DNA from: Cinnamomum chago
Lineage: Eukaryota > Streptophyta > Magnoliopsida > Laurales > Lauraceae
Direction: 5' to 3'
DNA length: 64,000 nucleotides
Assembly: GCA_038049695.1 (NCBI GenBank)
Contig: CP142456.1
Location: 20,866,501 to 20,930,500 of the forward strand
The position numbers were made by a program, and so were the translations under genes. Positions 1 to 12,732 of the stretch are shown one piece after another; within the stretch, counting starts at the first letter, position 1, and each line of letters opens with the position of its first letter. The notes beneath the pieces are model-generated. The model saw nothing but the letters and a program-made list of their open reading frames with translations, searched no databases and was not told the DNA's origin.

Positions 1-28
1 GTCGTCAGCCCGACACGATAAAAAATTA

Positions 29-970
29 TTAGTCTTGGTAAATTGGGTCTTCCAGAAGGATATCCTCAACGTTTTTATCCTTTAGTTCTAGAAACGGTTT
101 CAACCGTTGACCATTCACCTTGAAAACATCCCCATTCTCGGGATTTTCAATTTCCACAGCACCATGAAAGTAAACAGTCCTGACAATGAATGGACCAGTC
201 CACTGGGTTCGTAACTTCCCTGGAAAAAGGTGTAATCGGGAGTTATACAAAATGACTTTCATACCCGGTTCAAAAGATTTTCTTAAAATTGACTTATCAT
301 GGTGCAACTTCATTCTTTCCTTGTAGATCTTGGCATTCTCATAGGCATCATTTCGAAGTTCTTCCAACTCATAGAGTTGCAATTTGCGGAGAGTGCCCGC
401 AGTGGGTAAGTCAAAATTAAACTTCTTAATGGCCCAATAAGCTCTATGCTCCAATTCAACAGGCAAGTGGCATGCCTTCCCATAGACCAACCTATATGGG
501 GACATCCCAATAGGTGTCTTGTAAGCGGTTCGATAGGCCCACAGTGCGTTGATCAATCTCAAAGACCAGTATTTCCGAATGGGATTGACCGTCTTTTCCA
601 GAATTTGTTTAATTTGCCTATTTGATATTTCCGCTTGGCCACTTGTTTGTCGGTGATAAGGTGTAGCAACTTTATGGGTGACAGAATATTTTTTCAGCAA
701 ATGCTCAAAGGGACGGTTGCAAAAGTGAGTGCCTCCGTCACTAATGATTGCTCTAGGGGTACCAAAGCGAGAAAAGATATGATCTCTTACGAACTTAATC
801 ACCACATAGTGATCATTTTTCTTTGTTGGTATGGCTTCCACCCACTTGGAAACATAGTCTACTGCCAGCAAAATGTAAAGATTTCCAAAGGAATTTGGAA
901 ATGGCCCCATGAAATCAATTCCCCACACATCAAAAATTTCTACCACAAGTATGGGATTCAAGGGCATCAT
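29..970 (-). mobile_element. Athila integrase region
   Basis: This stretch encodes the integrase catalytic core, with [10 protein letters not shown] near the start, ISDGGTHF and [12 protein letters not shown] further on, followed by the C-terminal DNA-binding region (GPFIVRTVY). In this family the enzyme inserts the cDNA copy into host DNA. It is the most downstream part visible. An envelope-like region, if this copy had one, would lie beyond the window edge. Confidence 0.88.
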
Positions 971-1239
971 GTTCCTTCTATTGAGCTTGCCAAGCTTTTG
1001 ACACCTCTCACAATTTAAACAGAAAGTGTGGCAATCTTTAAAGATAGTGGGCTAGTAAAATCCACACTGCAAAACTTTTGCAGCTGTCTTTTTCGAACTA
1101 AAGTGGCCTCCACAAGCATGATCAGGGCAGAAGGAAATTACCGAGTAATGGTCATGATCAGGAATGCATATTCTGATGATCTGGTCTGGGCAGTATTTAA
1201 AAAGATACGGGTCATCCCAGAAAAAGTACTTGACCTCAG

Positions 1240-2679
1240 CTAGAAATTTTGTCGATCATGTTGTGACCAATGGGCGGGCATCTCCCCTGTAACAAGGTAA
1301 TTGATTATATCTACAAACCAGGGGATTTGAGAAATACTGAGCAATTGTTCATCAGGAAAATTTTCATTCAGTGGGACCTCATTTGATGGCTCTAAAGGTA
1401 TCCTCGAAAGATGGTCTGCTACAACATTTTTACATCCTTTTTTATCTTTTATTTCCAAATCAAACTCTTGTAGCAGAAGGATCCACCGGATCAATCGGGC
1501 TTTTGCATCCTTTTTGGACAGAAGGTATCTCAAAGCTGCATGGTCTGTGTAGATGATGACTTTGGACCCTATCAAGTAGGACCGAAATTTCTCCAAGCCA
1601 AAAACCACAACAAGCAATTCTTTTTCAGTGGTTGTGTAATTTAGCTGCGCATCATTGAGGGTCCTACTAGCATAGTAAATCACATGAGATAACTTCATAA
1701 CCCGTTGACCCAAAACAACTCCAATAGCTGTATCGGATGCATCACACATTAGCTCAAATGGAATGGTCCAGTCAGGTGGCTGAATTATAGGGGCTGAAGT
1801 TAGTTCATTTTTTAGTCTCTCAAAGGCCTTTAGACACTTCTCATCAAATTCAAACGGGGCCTCTTTTGTCAGCAATTGGCACAGAGGTTTAGCGATTTTA
1901 CTAAAATCCTTGATGAATCTATGATAAAAACCAGCATGGCCCAGGAATGATCGAATCTGTTTAACTGATTTTGGTGGTGGCAATTTGGAGATCAAATCAA
2001 TTTTTGCTTTGTCCACCTCAATTCCATTATTAGAAATAATATATCCCAGAACTATGCCCATTTTTACCATAAAATGACATTTCTCCCAATTTAATACTAG
2101 ATTCTTTTCTTTGCATCTTTCAAGTACCAAGGACAAATGATGTAAGCACTCCTCAAAAGAATTGCCAAAGACCGAGAAATCATCCATGAGAACCTCAATG
2201 AATCTTTCTACCATGTCAGAAAATATGCTCAACATGCACCTTTGAAAGGTGGCCGGTGCATTGCATAGCCTAAAGGGCATGCGTCTGTAAGCGAAAGTGC
2301 CAAACGGACAGGTGAAGGTGGTATTTTCCTGGTCCTCGGGTGCAATTGAAATTTGATTGTAACCGGAATAACCATAAAGAAAACAATAATAAGCATGACC
2401 GGCTAACCTTTCGAGCATCTGATCCATGAATGGGAGGGGAAAATGATCTTTTTGAGTGACTGAGTTCAACTTCCTATAATCAATGCATACCCTCCATCCA
2501 GTCTGTATCCGAGTGGGTACCAATTCATTGCCTTCATTTTGAACCACTGTTATTCTAGATTTCTTTGGTACCACTTGAACCGGGCTCACCCATGCACTAT
2601 CAGATATGGGGTAAAGCACCCCTGCATCGAGTAATTTTAAGACTTCAGACCTAATAACTTCCTTCATTGCAGGGTTCAA
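1240..2679 (-). mobile_element. Athila reverse transcriptase and RNase H region
   Basis: The reverse transcriptase part shows [23 protein letters not shown], the MDDF catalytic core and [12 protein letters not shown]. RNase H follows with FELMCDASD and [21 protein letters not shown]. In this family the two enzymes copy element RNA into DNA in the cytoplasm. The order relative to protease and integrase is the normal Ty3/gypsy order. Confidence 0.9.
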
Positions 2680-2784
2680 TCACGAGAAGTTTTTGCATTT
2701 TCTTCCAAATGGATTTTATGTTGGACCACAAATGGGCTAATTCCTTTGATATCTGCAATGGACCACCCTATAGCTTCCTTATGT

Positions 2785-5341
2785 TCATCCAAAATTCTCT
2801 TGGACAGGGTCCAAGTCTGAAGCTATAATTACTGGAAGGGTTTCTAGCGAGCCTAAAAATACATATTTCAAGGTATTCGGCAACTGCTTGAGTTCTAACT
2901 TAGGGGGCTCTACAATTGATGGGACAGGTGGGGAAGCAGATGGAGTCAGAATCTCAAGCTTCGGTTGCCACCTTGAGCAGTCCATGGATGGGGTTGAGTC
3001 TAACAGTGCATTGACTTCCTCAATATGTCCATCTACATCAAAATCACTTCCAAAGTGGGCCAGACAAGCCTCTAGTGGGTCTTTAAGTTTCAAATGGGGT
3101 AAGTGATTTTCCACCAATTCATGAATGTAACTAATGTGAAAAACCCCATCATCCTCATCAGGAGGTTGCTTACTAACATTAAAAATGTTCACTTTGACTG
3201 TCATGGTCCCAAAAGAAATTTGCATCACTCCATTCCTACAATTGATCAAGGCATTAGAGGTGGCAATGAATGGTCTCCCCAAGATTATTGGAATTTTGGG
3301 TTCAGCCTTAGATGTGTGTTTGGTATCCAAGACAACAAAATCGACAGGGAACACAAAGTCTCCGACTTTGATAAGAACATCTTCAACTACCCCCTTGGGG
3401 TATCGAATTGATGCATCAGCCAATTGCAAGGTCACATGGGTCTTTTTCAACTCCCCTAAACCTAATTCTTCATAAACAGAGTACGGCAGAAGGTTCACAC
3501 TTGCACCCAAGTCTAGCAAAGCTTTCTCTATGTGATGGTCCCCTATCTGACAAGAAATGGTAGGACACCCTAGGTCCTTATATTTGATCGGGGTTGGACA
3601 GGAAATGATTGAACTAGCTTGTTGGGCTAGAAAAGCCTTCTTAGGCACATTGGTAATCCTTTTGAAGGTGCAAAGGTCTTTCAAAAATTTTGCATAGGCC
3701 GGAATCTGTTGGATAGCATCAAGTAGTGGGATATTAATCTGCACTTGTTTGAATACTTCAAGCATTTTATCCAACTGAACAGTTGATTTTGCTGGGCGTA
3801 GCCTCTGTGGGTATGGTGCCTTGGGAACATAGGTCCTAGGAGTGGGCTCACTAGGTGATGGTTCAGTATTGACTGGGTTCTCTGGTTCTAATATGGGTTC
3901 AACATTCGCACTTGGTTCCTCAGTTTCCACTTTCTCACTTGATTCTTTCTCAAGTTCCTTGGATAGTTTGACCTTATTATCAACCTGTGTACCCGACCTA
4001 AGAGTGATGATGGATTGGACTTGTTCTTGGCCTTTTCCTTTAGGACCAGGAACGACTTGGCCCTTGGGATTAGGTTCAGGTTGACTAGGGAAGGTTCCCT
4101 TGTCTCTGGCACTGATGGAGTTGGCCAGTTGGCCCATCTGATATTCTAGTTTTGCAATTGATTGTGTGTTAGCATTTAAGCTCTGAACAGTGCTTTCCTG
4201 GAACTGGAGGGTATTCTGAGCTAACAGTTTCATGGTTTCCTCAAGAGAATCTATTCGCTGATTTTGCGGATTGGGGGTGAAATTGGGCTTTTGGAAACCG
4301 GGTGGAGCACTAGACTGAAGTTGATGGGATTGTGATGGGCTACCTTGAGTTGGACCCTTGGTCCAAGAAAAATTCGGATTATCCCTCCAACCTGGATTGT
4401 ATGTGTTGGAGTAAGGGTCATACCTTTGATGATTATCAAAACGAGTGTTTTGATAAAGCGCATTCACTTCCTCAATAGACTCGGTCTGACCCAAAGTTGT
4501 TGGGTCAATCCCTCCATTCATGGCCTGGTTATATTTCAATGACTCCAAAGTGTTTGGAGTGGGCTTTTGGTTCAGTTCTAAGGCCTCTATTCTCCTTACC
4601 AGAGTGACTAATTTGGCTTCTACCTCAATTTTGGGTTCAAGTTTGAACATCCCCCCCTTTTCAGGAATGGTGGTTTTAGTGGGCTCCCTCTTGATTGGGG
4701 CCCACTGTAATGTATTCTCAGCGGTATCTTCCAAAAATGTCCAAGCTTCTTCTGCTGTCTTCTGTGTAAACTTCCTACTACAGAAAGATTCCACCATTTG
4801 CTTAGTAGGGTAATCCAAACCCTCATTCACGATCTGGACTAATCGGATTTTTTCAAATCCGTGGTGGGGACACTGGATTAAGAGGTCCTTGAACCGTTCC
4901 AAAAAAACTGTAAAGTGTCTCCCCTTCCATTTGATGGAATCCATTGATGAACTGCCTAATCGAAACTGTTTTCTGCTTGGAGTATAATTTTTTGTAAAAT
5001 TCTTCGACTAACTTGGCCCATGTAGTGATGGACCCAGCCTATAAGGCATAAAACCAAGCTTTAGCCTCTTCTTTTAGGGAGAAAGGAAATAATCTAAGTT
5101 TAAGGGCCTCCTCAGTCATGCGATTGATTCTCATGGTCCCACAAATGTCCTCAAATTCCCTAACATGTTGATATGGGTTTTCCTGGTCTAGCCCACGGAA
5201 TACTTGGAGCATCTGGATCATGCCAGATTTCAGTTCAAATGTAGCATTGGTCTGAGGCAGGATGATGCAAGACGGTTGAGTTGTCCTGGTGGGGTACATG
5301 TAGTCCTTCAAAGTCATGGGTGTGTCCACTTGATCAGTCAT
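2785..5341 (-). mobile_element. Athila gag and protease region
   Basis: The N-terminal capsid-like part contains RLFPFSLKEEAKAWFY. It is followed by a long Pro/Gln-rich linker, the ITLRSGT motif and a retropepsin-like domain with LLDLGASVNLLPYSVYEELGL and ILGRPFIAT. Gag would form the particle and the protease would mature it. This is the part most diagnostic for Athila. Confidence 0.88.
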
Positions 5342-6986
5342 CCTAACAAATTCTTCAAAAATGGAGGACTTTCCGACAACGGTTAAGGCTAATTCAGGCT
5401 CTATCCTAACCTTTTACTCTTGCGTACCCACAGTTTCTCTCTCTTAGGTCTAGAGCGCATGCATCGGGTTCAACTTTAAAGAAATGCAAGCCTAATCTAT
5501 ATGCGGGGCACTAATGGTCTTACTAGATGATGCACAAGCAGTCAAGCACAAAGATTGAGCACAAAAGAATATCCTAGGGTTAGCCTAACTCACTAGACAA
5601 CTCCTAACTGGTTTGAAGAGTGCACTAAGGCCTCCAATCCGGTCTTATGAAGCCAAATTGACCAGGTAAGTCCCCAGGATGAGTGGTGGGGTCACAATGC
5701 GCTTGGCAAGGGTCCCGCTTAAGAACCAAACTCCTAGAACGGAGACTGCCACCCTTTTTAGTAGGGACGAGACTTACTTAGACATCGAGTTGACCAAAGA
5801 GCGCAATTGGTGCAACCTTTTGTGGTCTTCGTCCTAATGAGCTCGAGTCCTATGGTCTCGTTTCTACTTAATTTTAATTAATGTTTAGGTTACTATGTGA
5901 GAGGTGATTAAACCTAATTGAGCAAGGATCTGGTGATGAAATCCAGTCCTTATTTGATTAGGGCAATTGCCCTTAACTAAGTGCGTGTGGTTCAGTTTAC
6001 TTGGTGTGTCAATCATACAATCATACTTGCTGAAATTTAAATCACTCAAGCCCCACTTGCAAGTAAAAGATTCGTGGGGTAAAGTTTAGAAACTCTTACA
6101 GCGGGCCCACCACGCCTCTTTTTTTTTTGGCAAATTTTGCAGTTCTGAGAGCAATTTGTTATTAGCAATTCTGAGAGCAACTTGTTTGCTTAGAGAAAAT
6201 TCACACAATTTCCTGTTTTTGTGCAATTCTCCTCTTACAAGGTAAGATATTCAAAAGAAACTCTTGTTAATAAATCCTAATTTAACAAATCAACTCAAAA
6301 TTCTCTATCTTATCCTAATTAAAAAAAAATTAGAAAATTCAAAAGACACCAAGTTAATAAAAACTCTATCAAAGTGGATTCTAAGTTATTAAAACAAATA
6401 AAAAAAATCTATCTACAAAATAAAAAAAATCAGAAATTCTAAATTATCCAACAAGTGTCCAGATGTGGTTAGAGTTTTCAATTATAAGAAATCTAATCTT
6501 ATCCAATTCAAATTTCAGATTTTAAAACTCTAACTAATCTAAACAACTTAAGAGATAGAATTTTAAAACTTCCAACTACCTAATTTCAGAATTTTAAGGT
6601 TGGCATATTAATCAAAACAACTAGTCCTAAGGATTTTAAACTTTATCTTACCAATCCTAATCTAATCAGGACACTAGTTAAACCAATCTAAATTTTTTTT
6701 TTATTTACTGAAATTCTGAATTAAAAGAAATGCTTCAAAAAATTTTTTTGCTTTTTTTATTAATTAATTATTTATTCCGAAAATTCAATTAATAAAAAAA
6801 ATATCAAAAAAATCAGAAAAGTTTAAAAAATTATTAAAGAGAATTACTAACTAATACTAATTGCAAAGAACACTACTAGTGCAAATTAGATTACTAAATA
6901 ACTAATGCAACCTAGATATGAGCATGCATATGAATCTAATAAAAGTAAAAAAAAAAATCAGATTTTTAACAAAAACTAAGATTTGG

Positions 6987-7005
6987 CTCCCCGGCAACGG
7001 CGTCA
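6987..7005 (-). promoter_or_regulatory. Primer-binding site for tRNA-Asp
   Basis: On the plus strand this reads CTCCCCGGCAACGGCGTCA, nearly identical to the acceptor end of plant tRNA-Asp. It lies six bases from the LTR end at 7012. Position and orientation fix the element as minus strand. Confidence 0.85.
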
Positions 7006-7011
7006 AAAACT

Positions 7012-9125
7012 TGATGTGAATTTAAATTCAATATTTTAATACTGCAACTGCACAGCTGTCCTTTTGAGAGAGTGACAAGTACAGGTCGAATCCCACAAGG
7101 AGCACTACTAAGTTAAAATTTAAAATATGATTTTTTTAATCAAAGCTTAATAAGTAATTGAGATCCAAGAAAAAAACTAGAACAATACAGAAACACAAAC
7201 CAATCAAATATATAAAACAGATCAGAGCATCCAGAATCCACTAAACAAGATAATTAATCAAAGCTTAATAAGTAATTGAGATCCAAGAAAAAAACTAGAA
7301 CAATACAGAAACACAAACCAATCAAATATATAAAACAGATCAGAGCATCCAGAATCCACTAAACAAGATAATTAATCCATCCATGCAATTATTCTACTAT
7401 TTGTCTAAAAAAATTAACTCAGATCATAAACAAATCAATGTTTTGGATCCGGAGGATTTGTCTTTTGCAAAAAAAAAAAAATTTAATAAAAAGAATAAGG
7501 TTACAACCCAAGACCTCCTTCACCTCATAAAAGAATGAAAAATCATAAGCATGACTCATCAAATTAAGAATAAATTATCAAAGGATCTCAGCCCTAAGCA
7601 TAATCTATCAAAATAAGTATAAATCATCAAACTATTTTCATTAGAAATCAAAACAGAGGCTGCCTAATTCATGAAGACAGATCTATTACTCTAATAGAGC
7701 ATGCATTTAAAAGAGACAAGAAAATAATAGAAAAATAACATAGATTAAATCAAAGATCTACTTAGCTTCATCTGTATGCTCCAATCCAGGAATCTAGCTA
7801 GCCATTGAAAAGAACTCCATAAGTAATTTCATCCATAGCATCTCCTTGTACAATGATCTCTCAGAAATCTCTTTTCTAAAAATCCTAATTTCTGGAACAG
7901 GGCTCCATAATACCCAAAAATAAAAATTAAATTCCATTAATTAGAGAAAGAAGAGAAAGAGGAGAGAGAGAGTGATTATGGACGTCCAGGGGAGGGAGTT
8001 ACTCCCGTATGCTACTTTTTGGTTTCTTTTATTTCTCCGGTTATCTATCAGATACATTGAATTTGGACACCTTCTCTGCAGATTTGGTTTATCTTCATTG
8101 ATAAGGTATATCTCTTATCCTTTTTTGAATTTGAATGAGTTGGAAGCTTCTGGAAACCTCTGGGTGGCTTGGCTAATCTTCAAATGGGGTCCCACAAGGG
8201 ATGTGCAACAATTGATTATCAATGGTGTGGATTTAATTTGCAATCTCGTCTAAAAATGAACATGAGAATCTCCAGACCCATAACTTTGTCAATATAGCTC
8301 TGATTTACACATTCTTGGACTCCACGAGTATCTACTCTGAATAAGCTTTCCAACAGTAGGTAAATTTCATCGATCCGACGGTCGGATTGAAAGTTATGAT
8401 CATTTGAAGATGAGTTGTCCTGAGAAAAACGGGATTAACTTCTAAAATTTGATTTGCAATGTATTCTATCTCTGCACAACTTTCATTTTCGAAAGGACAT
8501 CAGATGTGGATGATTCAAACTCTTCTTCTTTTCTTCTTCTTTTGTTCCAATCAAAATTGTACTCTTTGAATTATCCATTAATAATTTCAAATTTGCAACT
8601 ATTGCAGACCCTGCCATGTGGGACATTTCATCTGTTTGAACAGTGGGCCCTCTGAGAAGTCTTCTACTGTAGTTAGGATTCTTCAACTGACATAATGAGT
8701 GGACCCCTCCTTTGATTGATTTGCATATGGCTTGTGTGTAGGGTTCACATGGTGAATTCTTCAATTTACTTCAATTCAGCAATGCAGGGCCCAGGATGAA
8801 AATGTGTGCTTGAAAGTGGATTCCGTGACAGAGGCCTGTAATTCTCATTTTCTGCACATTCTAATTCAACACATTGAATATTGAAGAGCCCATACTGAAG
8901 CGATACCCATTTGGACAGAGTTCTACTCCATTTGGGACTCTTCGGAGAAAATTTGCAAAACATTCTAAGTTAATGCAGAAAATGTATGAAAAGTATGAAA
9001 ATTCAGGTTCCTAGGTGAAAATGCATGAAATGATGAAATTAGATGAATAATGATGTAAATCACCTAATTAAATATCTAATTCATCTTAATATGATGTGTA
9101 AATGTGCAAATTCATGAACTCAACA
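7012..9125 (-). repeat. Probable 5' LTR of the Athila element
   Basis: The inner end is well fixed: TGATGTGAATTT on the plus strand starts six bases beyond the primer-binding site, so the LTR ends in CA on the minus strand. The outer end is placed at ATGAACTCAACA (TG... on the minus strand), giving about 2.1 kb. That edge is an inference, because the partner LTR is not in the window. Confidence 0.55.
7138..7373. repeat. Perfect 118-bp tandem duplication inside the LTR
   Basis: Two adjacent copies of a 118-bp unit, starting AATCAAAGCTTAATAAG at 7138 and again at 7256, appear identical base for base. This is either a recent duplication or an assembly artefact. Confidence 0.85.
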
Positions 9126-9680
9126 TCCGGTTACCAAAAAAATATCAAATGGGTCCTACATTGATTTTTCATAAATGAATTCTTCAATGATGTTGAACAC
9201 TCAATATGGCTCTCTGCTATAATCACCATTGGATGTATTATATTATAGTTATTAACATTTGGTGGACCCACATTGGTTAAAATACATTGCTTGTGGTTTT
9301 TAACATTCATTCTAATAATTTTCTAATTAGATAGACCCTACCATGGTTACCAATATTAAATCACTCTAGCATGACTAATAGTTAGTGGGCTCCCATTGGG
9401 TCAATCATCCCGGTTTCTATATTCATCTCTAATTTTAGTGCATCATCTAGTGAGATTTTTATAACTTGCCAAACACTTCAAGGTATATTGAGATTTGTAG
9501 AAATTGCAAAACATCATAAGTGACATAATATTGTAATATGACACTATTTTATTATGTGATAATGAAATCTTACAATATTTAAATTTAGTAATATTATATT
9601 CTCCGTTTATCCAAACACCCTCTTAACTTCTTTCTATTTTCTTATATAGTTTTTTTTTACTTTGCTAAGTTGAAATACTG
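9126..9680. other. Unassigned AT-rich stretch
   Basis: This lies between the probable Athila LTR edge and the solo LTR. No coding potential or recognisable repeat was seen. Part of it could still belong to the Athila LTR if the edge at 9125 is wrong. Confidence 0.4.
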
Positions 9681-9685
9681 GTTAT

Positions 9686-11101
9686 TGAAAGTGCAGCTAG
9701 GGCTAGTGTACAAGTCGGGGGGGGGGGGGGGGGGGGGGGGGGTACGACTATTGAACTCCTTTGCCAATTTTTAACAAATTAAACAAGATTACAAAGTGAT
9801 CAAGTGAGATGTAGGAAATATAGAGAATGAATATGAAACTAGACCAAGATATTGAAATAAGCAATATAGAGAGACGCACATAGATTTATAGTGGTTCGGA
9901 CCACATGTCCTACATCCATTCACAAGGGTCACATAGTCCCATGGTACCATTATGAAGAATCAAACTACACACGTAATGATTCCAATCACTTACACTACTC
10001 GATTTTGATAACGAGGTTCGATCACACAGAGCTAATCCCCCACACGTAATATTTAAAGTGGTTGAAGCACACAGTTTCAATCCACTATCTCAGTAGACAC
10101 AGATTGTAGAACTTGATTGGAGGGCGAACACTTGCCTTTGATGAAGTCTGGAAAGTGTTCGACGAAGCTCTAACCGCAGTTTAAACTTTAACTTGTTGAT
10201 ACTAGCTCGGTGTAGATGAAGATGCTCCAATGAGTTGCACAATCAAGATGAAGATGTTTGAGTTCTAGGATTAAGTTGATTAAAAACTTTGGGGTTCAAA
10301 GTACCCTAGAAGGTCTTCCTCCAAACACACTCATTTGAAGCCAAGGAAGTTCTTAGATTAGCCTAGATCAGGTATTGGTGTGTTTGGAAGAGGATTGGAG
10401 AGCTTAGTTGGGAAGAAGTAGAAATGAAGACCCTTCCAAAGTGTAAAAGATACTGTGAAAAATGAGCTCCAGATATTTATAAACAAAGCTCCAATGAATA
10501 GTATGGCAGCTAGCCTCCAAACACCTCGACTGGCCTCTTTTCAAAAGATTATGAGTAAGGGTCATATTTTAGAATTCGATCAGCTCACGGTTAGCCGGCG
10601 ATAACCTTGGCGGCAAGCCGTAAGGTGACCGCTAGGTGGCCGAAGATATTTTCCAGAAGCAGATAAGCATTCTCGAAAAGTAACCATTCACTTCGGTTAC
10701 CTGACAGTTAGCCGTGAGTTGACCGCTGGGTGATCGAACTCCTATATCAAATTTGGAGTTGCTCTCTGAAAAAGTAACCGAGGAATTCGGTTACCTGGCG
10801 GCTAGCTGCTTATAATAAAGTGGCTAGCCGCTAGGTGACCGAAAGGTCACTGAATCAGCTTCTTCTGAACTTTTTAGAGCTGTCTATAAAAGTTTGAAAA
10901 CTAGTTTAATACAAAGTCCATATTACCTGAGAAGGTTGGTACACACAGTCTCTCTTTTGACTAATCCCGGCCTTCCAAAAGCTTGACATTCCTCTTGAAA
11001 TAAACTTACCTTGGAGAAGTTGGAAAAGGCAATGTCTTCGAGAATCTTTGGCACAGAATTGACAATACAAAAATAGTGCTCATGAAAATGTGGCACTAAC
11101 A
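9686..11101 (-). mobile_element. Solo LTR of a Ty1/copia (Sire-like) element
   Basis: A 1,416-bp sequence is bounded by TGAAAGTGC and GGCACTAACA, which are inverted ends of the TG...CA type. It is flanked on both sides by the direct repeat GTTAT (9681-9685 and 11102-11106). Orientation is inferred from a 26-base C tract (G on the plus strand, 9717-9742) close to the 3' end, a habit of Sire-group LTRs, and from the TTTATAGTGGTTCGG motif on the plus strand. No internal region remains, as expected after LTR-LTR recombination. Confidence 0.78.
9717..9742. repeat. Homopolymer G tract, 26 bases
   Basis: An uninterrupted run of 26 G. It sits inside the solo LTR near its 3' end. Its length is likely to vary and may be misassembled. 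Confidence 0.95.
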
Positions 11102-11106
11102 GTTAT

Positions 11107-12600
11107 AAGATGTAATGCTTTAAACTTGAAGGCCTAGGAATTGATCCTTAGGCATGTGTGAGATTCTAACGCACCAAGATCAATCAGCTTTAAATATATT
11201 GGCGATGCATAGAATAATTTTTCTAGATTTTTTTTCTTTCTTAAAAATATTTTAAAAAAAGCTTTAACTTTATTATATTTTTACTTCTAGCCCGGGCCTT
11301 TGTTGCTATGGATATTAAAGGGTTACATGGATTTGCTGCTTTATTTTGTTGTTGTTGCTTTTTCTTTATTATATTTTGTTCTTTGTATAGATGTTTTAGG
11401 GAAAGATTAATTCATTTTCTTTCTATTATGATTAGAGAGTGTATTGTTGCTTTCTAATTTGTTGTAAATGAAAATATTCTATAGCGTGTGCTAGAGATGC
11501 AGTAACCCTTGCCACAATTTGATTTAGTTTGTCTACACAATATTCTCTTTTTTTTTATTCCCCCATTATTGTTTTCCCTTTAAGTAATACTGGTTTTTTT
11601 TTCTTTCTTATTTTTTGGCCTTTATAGTAGACTTGAGAGTTTCCCAATTGTCGTTATCATTCTTCTCCTTATATTATTATTTCATAGCAATTTCAAAGTT
11701 AGATGACAATAAGATCTCAATCTAAATTTTATAAATAAATAAGATTTTAAGTAATTAATAAATTCAAACACATTTTTATTTTTTTGGCCCGAGCTAAGCA
11801 TGGCCAGTTGTTGCTAGTAATGTTTATAAAGCATTGTCTCTAAATTCTAATCACACTTCCCTTCCCTTCGTTTTAAGGGGCTAAAAGATAAATAGGCCTC
11901 TAAAGTTGTCCTAATTAAGGGGCGCAAAATTTTTTGATGGGCACTCCCGTTCAAATGCTTGACCAAACCAAATACTTTTGGCTAGTCAAGGCGAAAGTAT
12001 CCGAAAGTGACAGTAATGGGAAGAACGAGCGTGGTGTCACAGGTATGCTCTCTCTCCATTTGCTTTTGTTTTCATGCAATGCCGATACAGGTATAGAATA
12101 TCATATCAAGCATAAACCAAGACGGCATTCATACCAGAAGGTGTTTTAAACCACAACATGAATTGTGATCAAAATATGAAAGATAGTATGGAAGAGGGAC
12201 TCATTTATACTTGGGGATGGGCCTAAGACTTTGATTATTTGAATGTTAATAATGAGTGCAAAAACTCCTATTGGTGACAAAAGACGAGCCCATTATGGTA
12301 TATTTTCTGCACATCACAGTTGGTTAGCCAAAGAAAATTGTTTTTTTTTTTTTTTTCTTTTGTAATTAATAATGGAGTACACAAATTTGGTTTCCCAAAA
12401 GTACTTAACATACTAAAGCTGTAAGTTTGCAACAACCCTAATCCCTATAATCAGTTGGTTCGGACGAAATGGCCGTACAAGTTCAGTCTGGTCATGTGTC
12501 CGAACCGATCAACCATATGAAATATATTCGGTTGGGATTTCAGATTATTTCGGCCATTGCCATTTAAGTCTGAAATTGTCGATTCGGCCAAAATGATTAG
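11107..12600. other. Unassigned intergenic stretch
   Basis: AT-rich sequence without a recognisable gene. The only local structure seen is an inverted pair GGTTCGGAC/GTCCGAACC near 12457-12507, which could belong to a decayed DNA transposon. Confidence 0.4.
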
Positions 12601-12622
12601 AATACAAAAGATCAACCAAAAC

Positions 12623-12732
12623 TGGTTGCAAGGGAGGTGATGGTAACTTTCTTACAACCTCAAGCTATAGTGCTCAAAATTGGTTGCAAGGGAGGTGATA
12701 TGAACTTTCTTACAACCTTGAGCTACAGTGCT
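12623..12732. repeat. Imperfect 58-bp tandem duplication
   Basis: Two neighbouring copies start TGGTTGCAAGGGAGGTGAT at 12623 and 12681 and differ at a few positions. The second copy runs into a GC-rich stretch beginning GGGGCAGGCCCGGCCC, which resembles the edge of a DNA transposon. Confidence 0.7.

Larger units (their letters stand above)
1..9125 (-). mobile_element. Athila-type Ty3/gypsy LTR retrotransposon, 5' part, cut by the window edge
   Basis: Read on the minus strand, the order is LTR, primer-binding site, long leader, gag, protease, reverse transcriptase with RNase H, integrase. The other end lies off the window. The primer-binding site matches the 3' end of plant tRNA-Asp, the primer of the Athila lineage. 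The gag/protease region carries the lineage-typical ITLRSGT and LGASVNLLPYS motifs, and the integrase carries [13 protein letters not shown]. It is a fossil with roughly three breaks visible in the coding part. The age cannot be estimated because only one LTR is present. Confidence 0.9.

Noticed and set aside
2888-4813. Several plus-strand open frames of 70-100 codons
   Set aside because: They are shadows of the minus-strand Athila gag and protease region.
9717-9742. G run as a functional G-quadruplex
   Set aside because: It lies inside a solo LTR where a C-rich tract is expected, and its length may be an assembly matter.
11934-12149. 71-codon open frame in intergenic DNA
   Set aside because: No domain, no supporting splice sites or neighbours, and a length expected by chance.
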